Source of the DNA: an uncultured Chloroflexota bacterium
Lineage (GTDB): Bacteria; Chloroflexota; Chloroflexia; Thermomicrobiales; UBA6265
Direction of reading: 5' to 3'
DNA length: 36,953 bases
Assembly (NCBI GenBank): GCA_937870845.1
Contig: CALMZR010000326.1
Span: 1-36,953 of the forward strand
A program made the position numbers and the translations under genes. Positions 24,019 to 35,821 of the stretch are shown piece by piece. How positions within the stretch are numbered: position 1 is the stretch's first letter; each line of letters opens with the position of its first letter. A model generated the notes under the pieces. The model saw only the letters and a program-made list of their open reading frames with translations, made no database searches and was not told the origin of the DNA.

Positions 24019-24978
24019 ATGAAGGCTGAGGAAAGTTCGGAGAGCAAGGAGCTTTTCAGGCGAGAGAGAGTCGTCCTGCAGGTATTGACCATGCTGCTCG
24101 TGCTGGCGATGGCCGGCGAGGCGCTTGCTCCTGCTGCCGTCTCGGCGCAGCGAAAACCCAGCGGCGGCGTCAATACCGAGGTCGTCGGCGGCCAACCCGT
24201 CCCCCAGGGGACCTTCCGGTTCATGACCTTCGTCCGCGTCGACGCCGCCACTGGGCCGTTCATCTGCGCAGGTAGTCTCATCGCGCCGCGCTTCGTGCTG
24301 ACCGCGGCCCATTGCCTCGAAGATGATTTCGGGAATGTCGTGCCGCCCGGCGATTTCCGCCTGACCATCGGCCGCGCGTTCCTGCCCGACTCCAGCAAAG
24401 GGGTCGTGCGCGGCGTGGTCGATGCTGCGCAGCACCCGCAGTGGAATCCACCGGTCTCGGGCAACGAGTTCGACGTGGGCGTGCTCGAGCTCGACGCGGC
24501 GGTCCCGTCGTTCATCGCTCAGCCGCTCGCATTCGTCGATGGCGGGGAGACGCGCTTCGACGAGGCCGGGCGGTCGGTGGTCGTTGCAGGCTGGGGCGTG
24601 ACCTCCTCCGGCGCCTCCACCAACCGCTTGCAGTCCGCCAGGCTCAACGTCGTCGACAATGCCGCCTGCGCCGATGCCTACGCCGACTTCGCGCAGGCCG
24701 TGATGGTCTGCGCCGCGTTCCGCGGCCGGGATTCGTGCCAGGGCGACAGCGGCGGCCCTCTCTTCGCGCGCGAAGTGATCGGCTTCGACGTCAAGAAGAA
24801 GAAAAAGAAGAAGGGGCACAAGCGCGAGAAGGTCCGCGTCCCCATCTCCCGCGACGTGCAGATGGGGATCGTCAGCTTCGGCCGCGGCTGCGCCCTGCCC
24901 GGCTTCCCCGGCGTCTACACTCGCCTCAGCGACGACGAGGTCAACGACTTCATTGTGAGCGAAGTGGGTTTCGGGTGA
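24019..24978 (+). CDS. Exported trypsin-like serine protease 1 (S1A) with poly-Lys insertion
   Basis: 319 residues from the ATG at 24019; a GTG at 23992 with AGGAG seven bases upstream is an alternative start. An N-terminal hydrophobic segment (about 19-43) serves as signal. The triad is H98 (LTAAHC), D152 (DVGVLEL) and S244 (GDSGGP). D238 lies where trypsin has Asp189, predicting cleavage after Lys/Arg. NTEVVGG marks the activation site, so a short propeptide is expected. A Lys-rich insertion (about 259-272) sits after [11 protein letters not shown]. The stop codon lies in the first unit of heptamer locus D. A paralogue follows. Confidence 0.92.
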   Translation: MKAEESSESKELFRRERVVLQVLTMLLVLAMAGEALAPAAVSAQRKPSGGVNTEVVGGQPVPQGTFRFMTFVRVDAATGPFICAGSLIAPRFVLTAAHCLEDDFGNVVPPGDFRLTIGRAFLPDSSKGVVRGVVDAAQHPQWNPPVSGNEFDVGVLELDAAVPSFIAQPLAFVDGGETRFDEAGRSVVVAGWGVTSSGASTNRLQSARLNVVDNAACADAYADFAQAVMVCAAFRGRDSCQGDSGGPLFAREVIGFDVKKKKKKKGHKREKVRVPISRDVQMGIVSFGRGCALPGFPGVYTRLSDDEVNDFIVSEVGFG

Positions 24979-25008
24979 CGGGTGACGGGCGTCGGGTGTC
25001 GGGGTGAG
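24974..25008 (+). repeat. One-sided heptamer array at a stop codon (locus D)
   Basis: Five units in register: GGTGACG twice, then GGCGTCG, GGTGTCG and GGGTGAG. The TGA of protease 1 (24976-24978) is part of the first unit. No inverted partner array was found before the next gene. Confidence 0.7.
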
Positions 25009-25085
25009 AGAGTACGGGGCGACGACGCTCGCGTCTCGGAGCGCCGGCCGCCGGTCGCGCGGACCCGGCGAGCAGACATGCCTTG

Positions 25086-25121
25086 GGAAGCGACGCGGGA
25101 AGCGACGCGGGAAGCGCCGCG
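25086..25121. repeat. 12-bp tandem repeat, three copies
   Basis: The unit GGAAGCGACGCG occurs at 25086-25097 and 25098-25109, and with one change at 25110-25121. It lies in the 409-base gap between the two protease genes (24979-25387). The gap also holds heptamer locus D on its left side and an A+T-richer promoter-like stretch on its right. No gene was seen in the gap. Confidence 0.8.
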
Positions 25122-25231
25122 CGATGAGTCCTCACGATCGGCGGCATAACGCGGTCGAGATGTGTACAAGATAGGCATAAGAGACGTTTGCGCCTGCAAT
25201 GTACGAAATACTCTTGATACTTCCTTGCCTC

Positions 25232-25260
25232 TTGAGGTTTGGCTGATTCGTATGTAAACT
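25232..25260 (+). promoter_or_regulatory. Candidate promoter of protease 2
   Basis: TTGAGG (25232-25237) and TAAACT (25255-25260) are 17 bases apart, and each matches four of six consensus bases. They lie in a stretch much richer in A+T than its surroundings, about 125 bases before the start of the second protease. The long leader is unusual. Confidence 0.4.
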
Positions 25261-25387
25261 GTGCCGGCTCGATCCCCAGGGTGGGTGACAGGCAATCGGG
25301 GTTTGGCAGCCGATCGTCGCGGGGAACCGCGGCGGTTTGTTTGCGTGGTGCTGCGCGGAGCGCAGGAGCTGGAAGCTGGAGGACGGG

Positions 25388-28179
<2,792 letters not shown>

Positions 28180-28255
28180 CCGTCCCGACGTTGCCATGCG
28201 TGGATGGCGCCGCAACCGGGCGCCTCATTCGTGCGATTCCGAGGGGGGCTCGATC

Positions 28256-30127
28256 GTGACGCGCGTGTCGGAGCATCACCCGCGGCCGCAATTGCAGCGG
28301 GCGGCGTGGCAGTCGCTGGACGGCCCGTGGGATTTCGCCCTGGATGCGGCGGGGGTCTGGTCCCGGCCGGACGAGGTCGCCTGGGGGCAGACCATCGAGG
28401 TTCCGTTCGCGCCGGAGACGCCGGCGAGCGGGCTCGGAGTGAAGGGGTACTTCCGCGCCTGCTGGTATCGCCGCCGCGTGCGGATAGTCCCGCCGCGGCA
28501 CGGGGAGCGGATCGTGCTCCGCTTCGGCGCGGTCGACTACGCGGCCCGGGTCTGGATCGACGGGGCCTACGCCGGGGACCACGAGGGCGGCTTCACCCCC
28601 TTCGCGTTCGACGTCACCGATCTCCTTGGGGCCGGCGCATCCCACGAGATCATCGTCCGCGCCGACGACGACCCCCACGACCTGGCCAAACCGCGCGGCA
28701 AGCAGGATTGGCAACCGGAGCCGCACGCCATCTGGTACCCGCGCACCACCGGCATCTGGCAGACGGTCTGGCTGGAGCGCCTGCCCGCGTCGTGGATCGA
28801 CTCGCTGCGCTGGACGCCGGGCGCGGCCTCCTGGGACATCGCCTGCGGGGCCGCGATCGGCGGCGAGCCGCGCCACGACCTGCGCCTCGAAGTCGTCCTC
28901 ACGGTCGGCGACGACCAACCGCGCACCCTGGCGCACGACGTTTACTCGGTGGACGCCGGGGAGGTGCACCGCCGCATCGCCCTCTCCGACCCCGGCATCG
29001 ACGACTATCGCAACGAGCTGCTCTGGAGCCCGGGGTCGCCGACGCTGATCGACGCCGTGCTGCGGCTGCTGGGTCCGGGCGGCGAGGCGCTCGACGAAGT
29101 GCTCAGCTACACGGCGCTGCGCTTCATCGGCATCGAAGGGGACCGGGTCGTGCTCAACGGGCGGCCGCTGCCCCTGCGCCTGGTGCTCGACCAGGGGTAT
29201 TGGCCGCAGAGCGGCATGACCGCGCCGGACGCGGACGCGCCGCGCCGCGACGTCGAGCTGGCGAAGGCGATGGGGTTCAACGGGGTGCGCAAGCACCAGA
29301 AGATCGAGGATCCACGCTACCTCTACTGGGCGGACCACCTGGGGCTGCTGGTCTGGGAGGAGATGCCGAGCGCCTACCGCTTCACCAGGCGGAGCATGGA
29401 GCGGCTGGCGCGAGAGTGGACGGCGGCGGTGCTGCGCGACCTCAGCCACCCGTGCATCGTCACCTGGGTTCCCTTCAACGAGTCGTGGGGCGTGCCCGAC
29501 CTGCCGACGCACCCGCCGCAGCAGGATTTCATCCTGGCGCTCTATCACCTGACGCGGGCGCTCGACCCGACGCGGCCGGTGGTCGGCAACGACGGCTGGG
29601 AGAGCGCCGCCACCGATATCTTCGGCATCCACGACTACGACCAGGACGTCGAGCGGCTGCTGCGCCGGTATGGGGTGGACGACGTGCCCGCCATCCTGAG
29701 CAGCCTGCGGCCCGGCGGGCGCCGCCCGACGCTGGCGGGGCACGACCACGCTGGACAGCCGATCGTGCTCACCGAGTTCGGCGGCATCGCGTACGCCCCG
29801 CCCGGTCAGCGTGACGGCGTGTGGGGATACGGCGTGGTCGAGACCGCCGACGATCTGGCCATGGCGTACGAGGCGCTACTGCGCACCGTCCACGCCCTGC
29901 CGCTGCTGGCGGGGTTCTGCTACACCCAGTTCGCGGACACCTACCGGGAGATCAACGGGCTGCTCTACGCGGATCGCACGCCGAAGTTCCCGCTCGAGCG
30001 CATGGCCGCGGCGACCCGCGGCGAGCACGCGCGGACCGGCGGCAAGACGTACGCCGCCGGTGACGGCGGCGAGGACGCTCCGGACCGGACGCCTGTGCCG
30101 ACCGGCTCGCCCCAGCCGGCGCCCTGA
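28256..30127 (+). CDS. Glycoside hydrolase family 2 protein
   Basis: 623 residues. The GTG at 28256 follows a G-rich site (GAGGGG); an ATG at 28196 would add 20 residues that look non-coding. Domains: N-terminal jelly-roll (about 10-180: LDGPWDFALD, WYRRRV, DYAARVWIDG), an immunoglobulin-like domain (about 180-290), then a TIM barrel with acid/base E409 (VPFNESWG) and nucleophile E507 (VLTEFGG). Beta-galactosidase, glucuronidase and mannosidase are all in this family; the substrate cannot be set. No signal peptide. It probably works with the GH51 enzyme. Confidence 0.92.
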   Translation: MTRVSEHHPRPQLQRAAWQSLDGPWDFALDAAGVWSRPDEVAWGQTIEVPFAPETPASGLGVKGYFRACWYRRRVRIVPPRHGERIVLRFGAVDYAARVWIDGAYAGDHEGGFTPFAFDVTDLLGAGASHEIIVRADDDPHDLAKPRGKQDWQPEPHAIWYPRTTGIWQTVWLERLPASWIDSLRWTPGAASWDIACGAAIGGEPRHDLRLEVVLTVGDDQPRTLAHDVYSVDAGEVHRRIALSDPGIDDYRNELLWSPGSPTLIDAVLRLLGPGGEALDEVLSYTALRFIGIEGDRVVLNGRPLPLRLVLDQGYWPQSGMTAPDADAPRRDVELAKAMGFNGVRKHQKIEDPRYLYWADHLGLLVWEEMPSAYRFTRRSMERLAREWTAAVLRDLSHPCIVTWVPFNESWGVPDLPTHPPQQDFILALYHLTRALDPTRPVVGNDGWESAATDIFGIHDYDQDVERLLRRYGVDDVPAILSSLRPGGRRPTLAGHDHAGQPIVLTEFGGIAYAPPGQRDGVWGYGVVETADDLAMAYEALLRTVHALPLLAGFCYTQFADTYREINGLLYADRTPKFPLERMAAATRGEHARTGGKTYAAGDGGEDAPDRTPVPTGSPQPAP

Positions 30128-30290
30128 CCCCGACGCACGCGTCCTCGCCCGCGGTATTTATTGGCATGTATCGTGCGATTGTGGGCGCGGGCGGGACTCA
30201 ACCGCGTCCCGGCTCTCTCACGTGAATGCCGGAGATCGATGACGGCGACGTTGGGTAGCGTGGCGGAAACGGCCACGTATGGGGAATCGT

Positions 30291-31433
30291 ATGCTGCTCG
30301 CGTTTTCACATCTGCGCTGGGGTTTTGTTTGGCAGCGACCGCAGCATCTGCTCACGCGCTTTGCGCGGCGAATGCCGGTCGTCGTCGTTGAAGAACCGGA
30401 ATGGGGCGCGGGAAGCGACGACCTTCGCGTCCGGCGCGAGCACGGAGTCACCGTGGCGACGCCGCTGATGGCCGGAACGGCGGACGCGGATGGTTTCGGA
30501 CCCCACGTCAACGGGCGCATCTCGCGGCTCATCGCGCCGCTGCTGCCGATGGCCGAGACGCCGACGTACTGGTACTACACGCCGATGGCGCTCGGCGCCG
30601 AGCCGGCCGGATCGTGGCCCGCGTTGACGGTCTACGACGCGATGGACGACCTGGCCAGCTTTCTCGGCGCGCCGGCCGCCCTGCGCGAGCGCGAGCGGCG
30701 CCTCATGGCGCGGGCCGATCTCGTCTTCACCGGCGGGCCGACGCTCTACCGCGCGCGCCGCGATCGGCGCCCTGACGCCCATTGCTTCCCCTCCGGCGTG
30801 GAGGGCGCCCATTTCGCGCCGGGGCCGTTCACCGCGTCGCCGCCCCGCGAACTGACGAGCCGCCCGCGCCCGATCCTGGGCTACTACGGGGTGATCGACG
30901 AGCGGCTCGATCTGCCGCTCATCGCCGGGATCGCGGACGCCCGCCCCGAGTGGACGATCGCCCTGGTCGGCCCGGTGGTCAAGATCGACGCAGACGCGAT
31001 CCCGGAGCGGCCGAACATCATCCGCTTCGGCCAGCAGGCGTACCGCGATCTGCCGGGGTTCCTGAGCGCCTTCGACGTGGCGCTGATGCCGTTCGCCCGC
31101 AACGAGGCGACCCGTTCCATCTCGCCGACGAAGACGCTGGAGTACCTGGCGGGGGGGAAGCCGGTCGTTTCGACCCCCATCGCCGACGTCGTCGACCTCT
31201 ACGGCGACGTCGTCTCGCTCGGGGAGACGGCCGAGGCGTTCGTGGCCGCGGCCGAGGCGCTGCTGGGCCGCACGGCGGAGGAAGAGCGGCGCTGGCGGGC
31301 GAGCGCCGCCCACCACGTCGCCGCCAACGACTGGGACGCGATCGCGTCCAGGATGATGGACGTGATGGCGCGCGCGCGATTGGCGAAGCTGGCGCCGGCC
31401 GCCGAAGCGGCCGCGGTCGCGCTGACGGCGTAG
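30291..31433 (+). CDS. GT4-like glycosyltransferase
   Basis: 380 residues. The ATG at 30291 (GGGGA five bases upstream) is preferred over one at 30279 because homologues begin MLLxFSHLRW. Further landmarks are GFVWQRPQHLLTRFARR, PVVVVEEPEW, and in the C-terminal half ILGYYGVIDERLD, PNIIRFGQQAYRDLPGFLSAFDVALMPF and SPTKTLEYLAGGKPVVSTPI, the donor-binding region of the GT-B fold. It is the first gene of a three-gene set with UDP-galactopyranose mutase, so it may transfer galactofuranose or another sugar for a surface polysaccharide. Confidence 0.88.
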   Translation: MLLAFSHLRWGFVWQRPQHLLTRFARRMPVVVVEEPEWGAGSDDLRVRREHGVTVATPLMAGTADADGFGPHVNGRISRLIAPLLPMAETPTYWYYTPMALGAEPAGSWPALTVYDAMDDLASFLGAPAALRERERRLMARADLVFTGGPTLYRARRDRRPDAHCFPSGVEGAHFAPGPFTASPPRELTSRPRPILGYYGVIDERLDLPLIAGIADARPEWTIALVGPVVKIDADAIPERPNIIRFGQQAYRDLPGFLSAFDVALMPFARNEATRSISPTKTLEYLAGGKPVVSTPIADVVDLYGDVVSLGETAEAFVAAAEALLGRTAEEERRWRASAAHHVAANDWDAIASRMMDVMARARLAKLAPAAEAAAVALTA

Positions 31434-31446
31434 GGGAGCCCGAGCC

Positions 31447-32556
31447 ATGTTCGACTTCCTGATCGTCGGCGCCGGGTTTGCCGGCAGCATCCTGGCCGAG
31501 CGGCTGGCGCGCGAGGACGGCGCGCGGGTGCTGCTCATCGACCGCCGGCCGCACATCGCCGGCAACGCCTTCGATGACCACGACGACGCGGGCATCCTCG
31601 TCCACCGCTACGGCCCGCACATCTTCCACACCAACAGCCCGGAGGTCTTCGCGTATCTCTCGCGGTTCACGGAGTGGCGCCCGTACCAGCACCGGGTGCT
31701 GGCCAGCGTGGAAGGGCGGCTGGTCCCGATCCCGATCAACCTCGACACGGTCAACACGCTCTTCGGGCTGAATCTCACCTCGGACGAGCTGGCCGCCTGG
31801 TTCGAGCGGGTCGCCGAGCCGCGGGAGCGGATTCTCACCGCCGAGGACGCCGTAGTGAGCAAGGTCGGCCGTCAGCTCTACACCACCTTCTTCCGCGGCT
31901 ACACGCGCAAGCAGTGGGGCGTCGACCCGACCGAGCTGGACGCGCAGGTGACGGCGCGCATCCCGACGCGGACCAACCGCGACGACCGCTACTTCACCGA
32001 CCGCTTCCAGATGATGCCGCGCCACGGCTACAGCCGCATGTTCGAGCGCATGCTCGACCACCCCAACATCAAGATCATGCTCAACACGGACTACCGTGAG
32101 GTCGAGACGTTCGTGCCCTACCGGCAATTGATCTGGACCGGCCCCGTCGACGAGTACTTCGGCTATCGCTTCGGCCCGCTGCCCTACCGCTCGCTGGAAT
32201 TCCGCTTCGAGACGCACGACACGGAGACCTGGCAGCCGGTCGGCACGGTCAATTACCCCAACGACTACGATTTCACCCGCGTCACGGAGTTCAAGCACCT
32301 CACCGGCCAGCAGCACCCCCGCACGACGATCGTCTACGAGTACCCACGCGCGGAGGGGGATCCCTACTACCCCATCCCGCGGCCAGAGAACGCCGAACGG
32401 TACAAGGCGTACGCGGCGCTGGCGGAGCAGACGCCGAACGTGCATTTCGCCGGCCGGCTCGGCACGTACCGTTACTACAACATGGATCAGGTGGCGGCTC
32501 AGGCGCTCACGCTCTGGGAACGGATTCGCCCGGGTCGTCTCCTGACCGTCGCGTAA
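31447..32556 (+). CDS. glf: UDP-galactopyranose mutase
   Basis: 369 residues, the usual length. The FAD-binding start FDFLIVGAGFAGSILAERLA is followed by LLIDRRPHIAGNAFD and RYGPHIFHTN. Conserved flavin-site and substrate-loop parts include PIPINLDTVNTLFG, GYTRKQWGVDPTEL and FAGRLGTYRYYNMDQV. It converts UDP-galactopyranose to UDP-galactofuranose in the cytoplasm. It begins 13 bases after the glycosyltransferase and ends 16 bases before the GH1-like gene. The set points to a galactofuranose-containing glycan. Confidence 0.97.
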   Translation: MFDFLIVGAGFAGSILAERLAREDGARVLLIDRRPHIAGNAFDDHDDAGILVHRYGPHIFHTNSPEVFAYLSRFTEWRPYQHRVLASVEGRLVPIPINLDTVNTLFGLNLTSDELAAWFERVAEPRERILTAEDAVVSKVGRQLYTTFFRGYTRKQWGVDPTELDAQVTARIPTRTNRDDRYFTDRFQMMPRHGYSRMFERMLDHPNIKIMLNTDYREVETFVPYRQLIWTGPVDEYFGYRFGPLPYRSLEFRFETHDTETWQPVGTVNYPNDYDFTRVTEFKHLTGQQHPRTTIVYEYPRAEGDPYYPIPRPENAERYKAYAALAEQTPNVHFAGRLGTYRYYNMDQVAAQALTLWERIRPGRLLTVA

Positions 32557-32572
32557 GGCACAATCCGTTCCC

Positions 32573-33919
32573 ATGCTGGAGCTGTGGGGCGGCATCGAAT
32601 GCACGGTCAACCGCGTCGGCGACCGCTACTTCGACCAGATCGTCCGCACCGGCCACCACGACCGCATCGACGATCTCGACCGCTTCGCCGCGCTGGGGAT
32701 CACGGCGCTGCGCTATCCGGTGCTGTGGGAGCGCGTCGTGCCGGACGACCCCGGCCAGCCGGACTGGGCCTGGTCCGACGCCCGGCTGGCGCGGTTGCGC
32801 GAGCTGGGCATCCGACCGATCATCGGGCTCTGCCACCACGGCAGCGGCCCGCGCTGGACAGGGCTACTGGATCCGGCCTTTCCCGAGCACCTGGCCCGCT
32901 ACGCGCGGGCGGTCGCCGAGCGGTACCCGTGGGTCGAGGATTTCACCCCGGTCAACGAGCCGTTGACGACAGCCCGCTTCGCCGCGCTCTACGGCCACTG
33001 GCATCCCCATGCCCGCGACGAGCGGAGCATGATGCGGGCGCTGCTGCACCAGTGCCGGGCGGTGCAGCTGGCGATGCGCGAAATCCGGGCGGTCAATCCC
33101 ACCGCCCGACTCGTGCAGACCGAAGACCTGGGTCACGTCTGGAGCACGCCGGAGCTGCGCTACCAGGCCGACTACGAGAACGAGCGGCGCTGGCTGTCGC
33201 TCGATCTCCTGTGCGGCAGCGTGGGGCCGCAGCATGCCTTGTGGCCGCATCTGTTGTGGCTGGGCCTGCCGGACGACGCCCTCGCCCCCCTGCGCGATGC
33301 TCCGTGCGAACCCGACGTCATCGGGGGCAACTACTACCTGACCAGCGAACGCTTCCTGGACCACCGCCGGGCGCGCTACCCGGCCCGGACACACGGGAGC
33401 AACGGGCGCTGCCGCTACGCCGACGTCGAGGCCGTGCGCGTGCTGGCCGACGACCTGGCGGGGCCCGCTGCTCTGCTGCGGGAGGCGTGGCAGCGGTACG
33501 GGAGGCCAGTGGCCGTCACCGAGGCGCACCTGGGCGCCGCGCCGCGCGACCAGGTGCGGTGGCTGGCCCAGGTCTGGGGTGCGGCGAGCGACCTGCGGCG
33601 GACGGGCGTGGACGCGCGGGCGGTGACGATCTGGTCGCTGCTGGGCGCGTGGGACTGGCACTGCCTGGTGGCTCGCGACGAGGGACGCTACGAGCCCGGC
33701 GTCTTCGATGTCCGGGGGCGAAGCCCCGTGCCCACGCCGCTGGCCGACCTGGCGCGGAGCCTGGCGCAGGGGGCAGCGCCCCGCTGGCCCTGGCTCGACG
33801 AGCCGGGCTGGTGGAAACGGCCGGAGCGGCTGCTCTATCCCCCGGTCGATCGGGAAGGCCGCGACGTCATGAGTGGCGCGAGCGGCGCCCGTCAGCGGTG
33901 GATGGACGGGGCCGCCTGA
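32573..33919 (+). CDS. GH1-like protein (half of a GH1-RmlD-type protein)
   Basis: 448 residues from the ATG at 32573. It has a beta-glucosidase-like barrel with E129 in TPVNEP as acid/base and E317 in VAVTEAHLG as likely nucleophile. The C-terminal EPGWWKRPERLLYPP is the linker seen in larger homologues, where an RmlD-like reductase domain follows. Here the protein ends about 25 residues later, and no reductase frame follows before the next gene. It may be a natural short form. Function is unproven; the position with glf suggests a role in polysaccharide production rather than sugar digestion. Confidence 0.82.
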   Translation: MLELWGGIECTVNRVGDRYFDQIVRTGHHDRIDDLDRFAALGITALRYPVLWERVVPDDPGQPDWAWSDARLARLRELGIRPIIGLCHHGSGPRWTGLLDPAFPEHLARYARAVAERYPWVEDFTPVNEPLTTARFAALYGHWHPHARDERSMMRALLHQCRAVQLAMREIRAVNPTARLVQTEDLGHVWSTPELRYQADYENERRWLSLDLLCGSVGPQHALWPHLLWLGLPDDALAPLRDAPCEPDVIGGNYYLTSERFLDHRRARYPARTHGSNGRCRYADVEAVRVLADDLAGPAALLREAWQRYGRPVAVTEAHLGAAPRDQVRWLAQVWGAASDLRRTGVDARAVTIWSLLGAWDWHCLVARDEGRYEPGVFDVRGRSPVPTPLADLARSLAQGAAPRWPWLDEPGWWKRPERLLYPPVDREGRDVMSGASGARQRWMDGAA

Positions 33920-34142
33920 ACGGCCCACGGGCCGGAGCGGGACGGCGGCGAGCCGGCTCGGGGCGGACAGGGTGGACAGGGACGCGACCGCGGCCCGATT
34001 CGGATACACTGCGGCGACGCCGCGTTCCGCGCAACGCAGCGAGGCGACGGCCAAAGCGTGGCCGTTCCCCGGCGACGGAGAGACGCGGAAGCGTCGTCCG
34101 CGGATCGGCCCGACGCAAGGCCGGATGGAGAGGAGACCGGAC

Positions 34143-34652
34143 GTGGACGACCGGCGATTCGACGCGTTGACGCGGGCTCTGGCCGATTGCGATTCGATCT
34201 CGCGGCGTGGGGCGCTGCGGCGCCTGGGCCTCGCCGGCGCCGTCGCCGCGCTTGCGGGGTGGCGCGGTCGGCGGGCGGCCTCGGCCAACCACTGCACGTA
34301 CGAAGGCTGCGGCTGCTCGACCGGGACGCAGCACGCCTGCGGCCATGGGCTCGTCTGCTGCGCCAGCAGCCCCGGCACGCCGGGCGGAGCCGGAGTCTGC
34401 ACGCCCCGCGGGCAGTGCGGCGGGGGCTGCACGAGCCGCGGCGGCGCCTGCCCGGGCTACTGCAACTGGGGTGACGGCTGCGCCGACTGCTGCACCGGCT
34501 ATTGCGGCAATCGCGGCGCCTGCGACACGCCGCCGAACCTCAACGCGACCTGCACGAGCGGGACGCAGGCGCCGTGCCTGTATGGGCTGGTCTGCTGCTC
34601 GTACGTGCCTGGGCTCGTCGGTGGGGCCGGAACCTGCGAGTACAGCTGCTGA
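34143..34652 (+). CDS. Cys-rich exported protein with SRR-type signal
   Basis: 169 residues. The GTG at 34143 follows AGGAG; an ATG at 34125 is an alternative. The N-terminus DDRRFDALTRALADCDSISRRGALRRLGLAGAV (first 35 residues) is the conserved start of this group: an RFD motif, then SRR and a hydrophobic segment, suggesting Tat-like export. The mature part has 22 cysteines, in two similar blocks (CTYEGCGCSTGTQHACGHGLVCC and CTSGTQAPCLYGLVCC), so disulfide-rich repeats are likely. Function is unknown. It converges on another Cys-rich gene, with a hairpin between. Confidence 0.8.
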   Translation: MDDRRFDALTRALADCDSISRRGALRRLGLAGAVAALAGWRGRRAASANHCTYEGCGCSTGTQHACGHGLVCCASSPGTPGGAGVCTPRGQCGGGCTSRGGACPGYCNWGDGCADCCTGYCGNRGACDTPPNLNATCTSGTQAPCLYGLVCCSYVPGLVGGAGTCEYSC

Positions 34653-34690
34653 GCGGTGCGGGGCAAGCGACACCGAAAGTCATAGGCACG

Positions 34691-34717
34691 GCGGGAGCGC
34701 TTTCCTTGCGCTCCCGC
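34691..34717. terminator. Candidate bidirectional terminator hairpin
   Basis: GCGGGAGCGC (34691-34700) and GCGCTCCCGC (34708-34717) form a perfect 10-bp stem with the loop TTTCCTT. It lies in the 159-base gap between two converging Cys-rich genes. There is no long T-run on either side. Confidence 0.6.
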
Positions 34718-34811
34718 GATGCCGAAGGCCGCTTGTCGCGGCGAACGCGGTGGACACCGCAATCCCATCTCTTGCCTGCCTGTCTGGGCGCCCCACAGGC
34801 TGGACTGGATA

Positions 34812-35693
34812 TCAAGAATCTGGGGGATCGGTGCTGCATGGCGCAGCACAAATGTTGCCCCCGATGACGCAGCAACTCGGCTGCGAGCCGGCAACACAAA
34901 ACGTCCCCAGTCCGTATGTCGACTCGCAGTCGTCGTCTTGTTCGCATTCGCCGCATTCGCTGGCGGGGGGGATAAACTGTCCGCAACGGGTGTCGCCGCT
35001 CATGGACTGGAAGCAAAAGCAGTCGACCCGGGCGTTGCAGTTGATCTGAGGGTTTCCCACGACGGTGGGGCAGGTATCGGCGCCCTCCTGACAGCTGCCT
35101 CGTCCGGTCACACAGCTGCTAGTGTCCGCATCGGCACAGATTTTGCCGACCGCGCAGCAGACATCGCCGCAGTCTTCGCGGTTGGCAGGACACAGGCAGG
35201 CATGCCCCTGGCATGTCCTGTCTCCGTCGCAGTCGTCGTTGTCGCAGCAGTCGCGGCATTCGCCTGTGCAGCAGACCTGGTCGCCGCAATGGTAGTCGTC
35301 GCAGCAGGTCTGGCACACGTTGCCGCCGCAGTCTTGCGTGCCGCCCGGACAGGCGCATTGGCAGGAACCATCCAGGGTCTTGTCGCCGCTGCAACTCTGG
35401 ACGCAGGCGCCGCCGCACGGTTCGAACCCGGCATCGCAGCCGCAGACTCCGCCTTGGCAGATATCGCCGTCGCCGCATCCGGCGCCGTCGGGTTTCGCCT
35501 TGCACCTGCCTTTGACGCAGGTCTTGCAGGCGCCGCAGGCGCCGCACTTTTTCTTCTTGCCCTTCTTCCTGGAGGCAGTTTCGGCCCGGCTGAGCACGAC
35601 GGCCGCGCCGCCGAGGGCAAGAGCGATGAGATCCCGGCGCGAGGGCGCGACGGCGAGGATGCGGGCGATGCGGTCGAAGCGCTCGGCGTCCAT
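34812..35693 (-). CDS. Highly Cys-rich exported protein with SRR-type signal
   Basis: 293 residues from the ATG at 35693 (GGGAGG seven bases upstream). It begins MDAERFDRIARILAVAPSRRDLIALALGGAAV, then a KKGKKKKCGACGACKTC stretch. It has 48 cysteines, most in short CCxxxxC or DCCDNDDC units, which recalls metal-binding or disulfide-stacked repeats. No catalytic domain is seen. The RFD...SRR start is shared with the proteins at 34143 and 36235, so one family or one export route is likely. Function is unknown. Confidence 0.82.
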   Translation of the reverse strand: MDAERFDRIARILAVAPSRRDLIALALGGAAVVLSRAETASRKKGKKKKCGACGACKTCVKGRCKAKPDGAGCGDGDICQGGVCGCDAGFEPCGGACVQSCSGDKTLDGSCQCACPGGTQDCGGNVCQTCCDDYHCGDQVCCTGECRDCCDNDDCDGDRTCQGHACLCPANREDCGDVCCAVGKICADADTSSCVTGRGSCQEGADTCPTVVGNPQINCNARVDCFCFQSMSGDTRCGQFIPPASECGECEQDDDCESTYGLGTFCVAGSQPSCCVIGGNICAAPCSTDPPDS

Positions 35694-35821
35694 AGCGGCG
35701 CCTCCCAGGTTGCGGCGCGGGGAACGGGGCGAAGACGCCCATCCGCCTCAGGAGCGAGGCGCCGACGCCGCGGCGCGCGGGCCGCGGCGGAATCCTCACG
35801 ACATGGAGCGGCGGCAGCCGG

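Noticed and set aside
25337-25387. Earlier start of protease 2, reading through AGCTGGA-like repeats
   Set aside because: GGAGG before the GTG at 25388 and the position of the signal peptide favour the later start. The two or three repeats there are too few to call an array.
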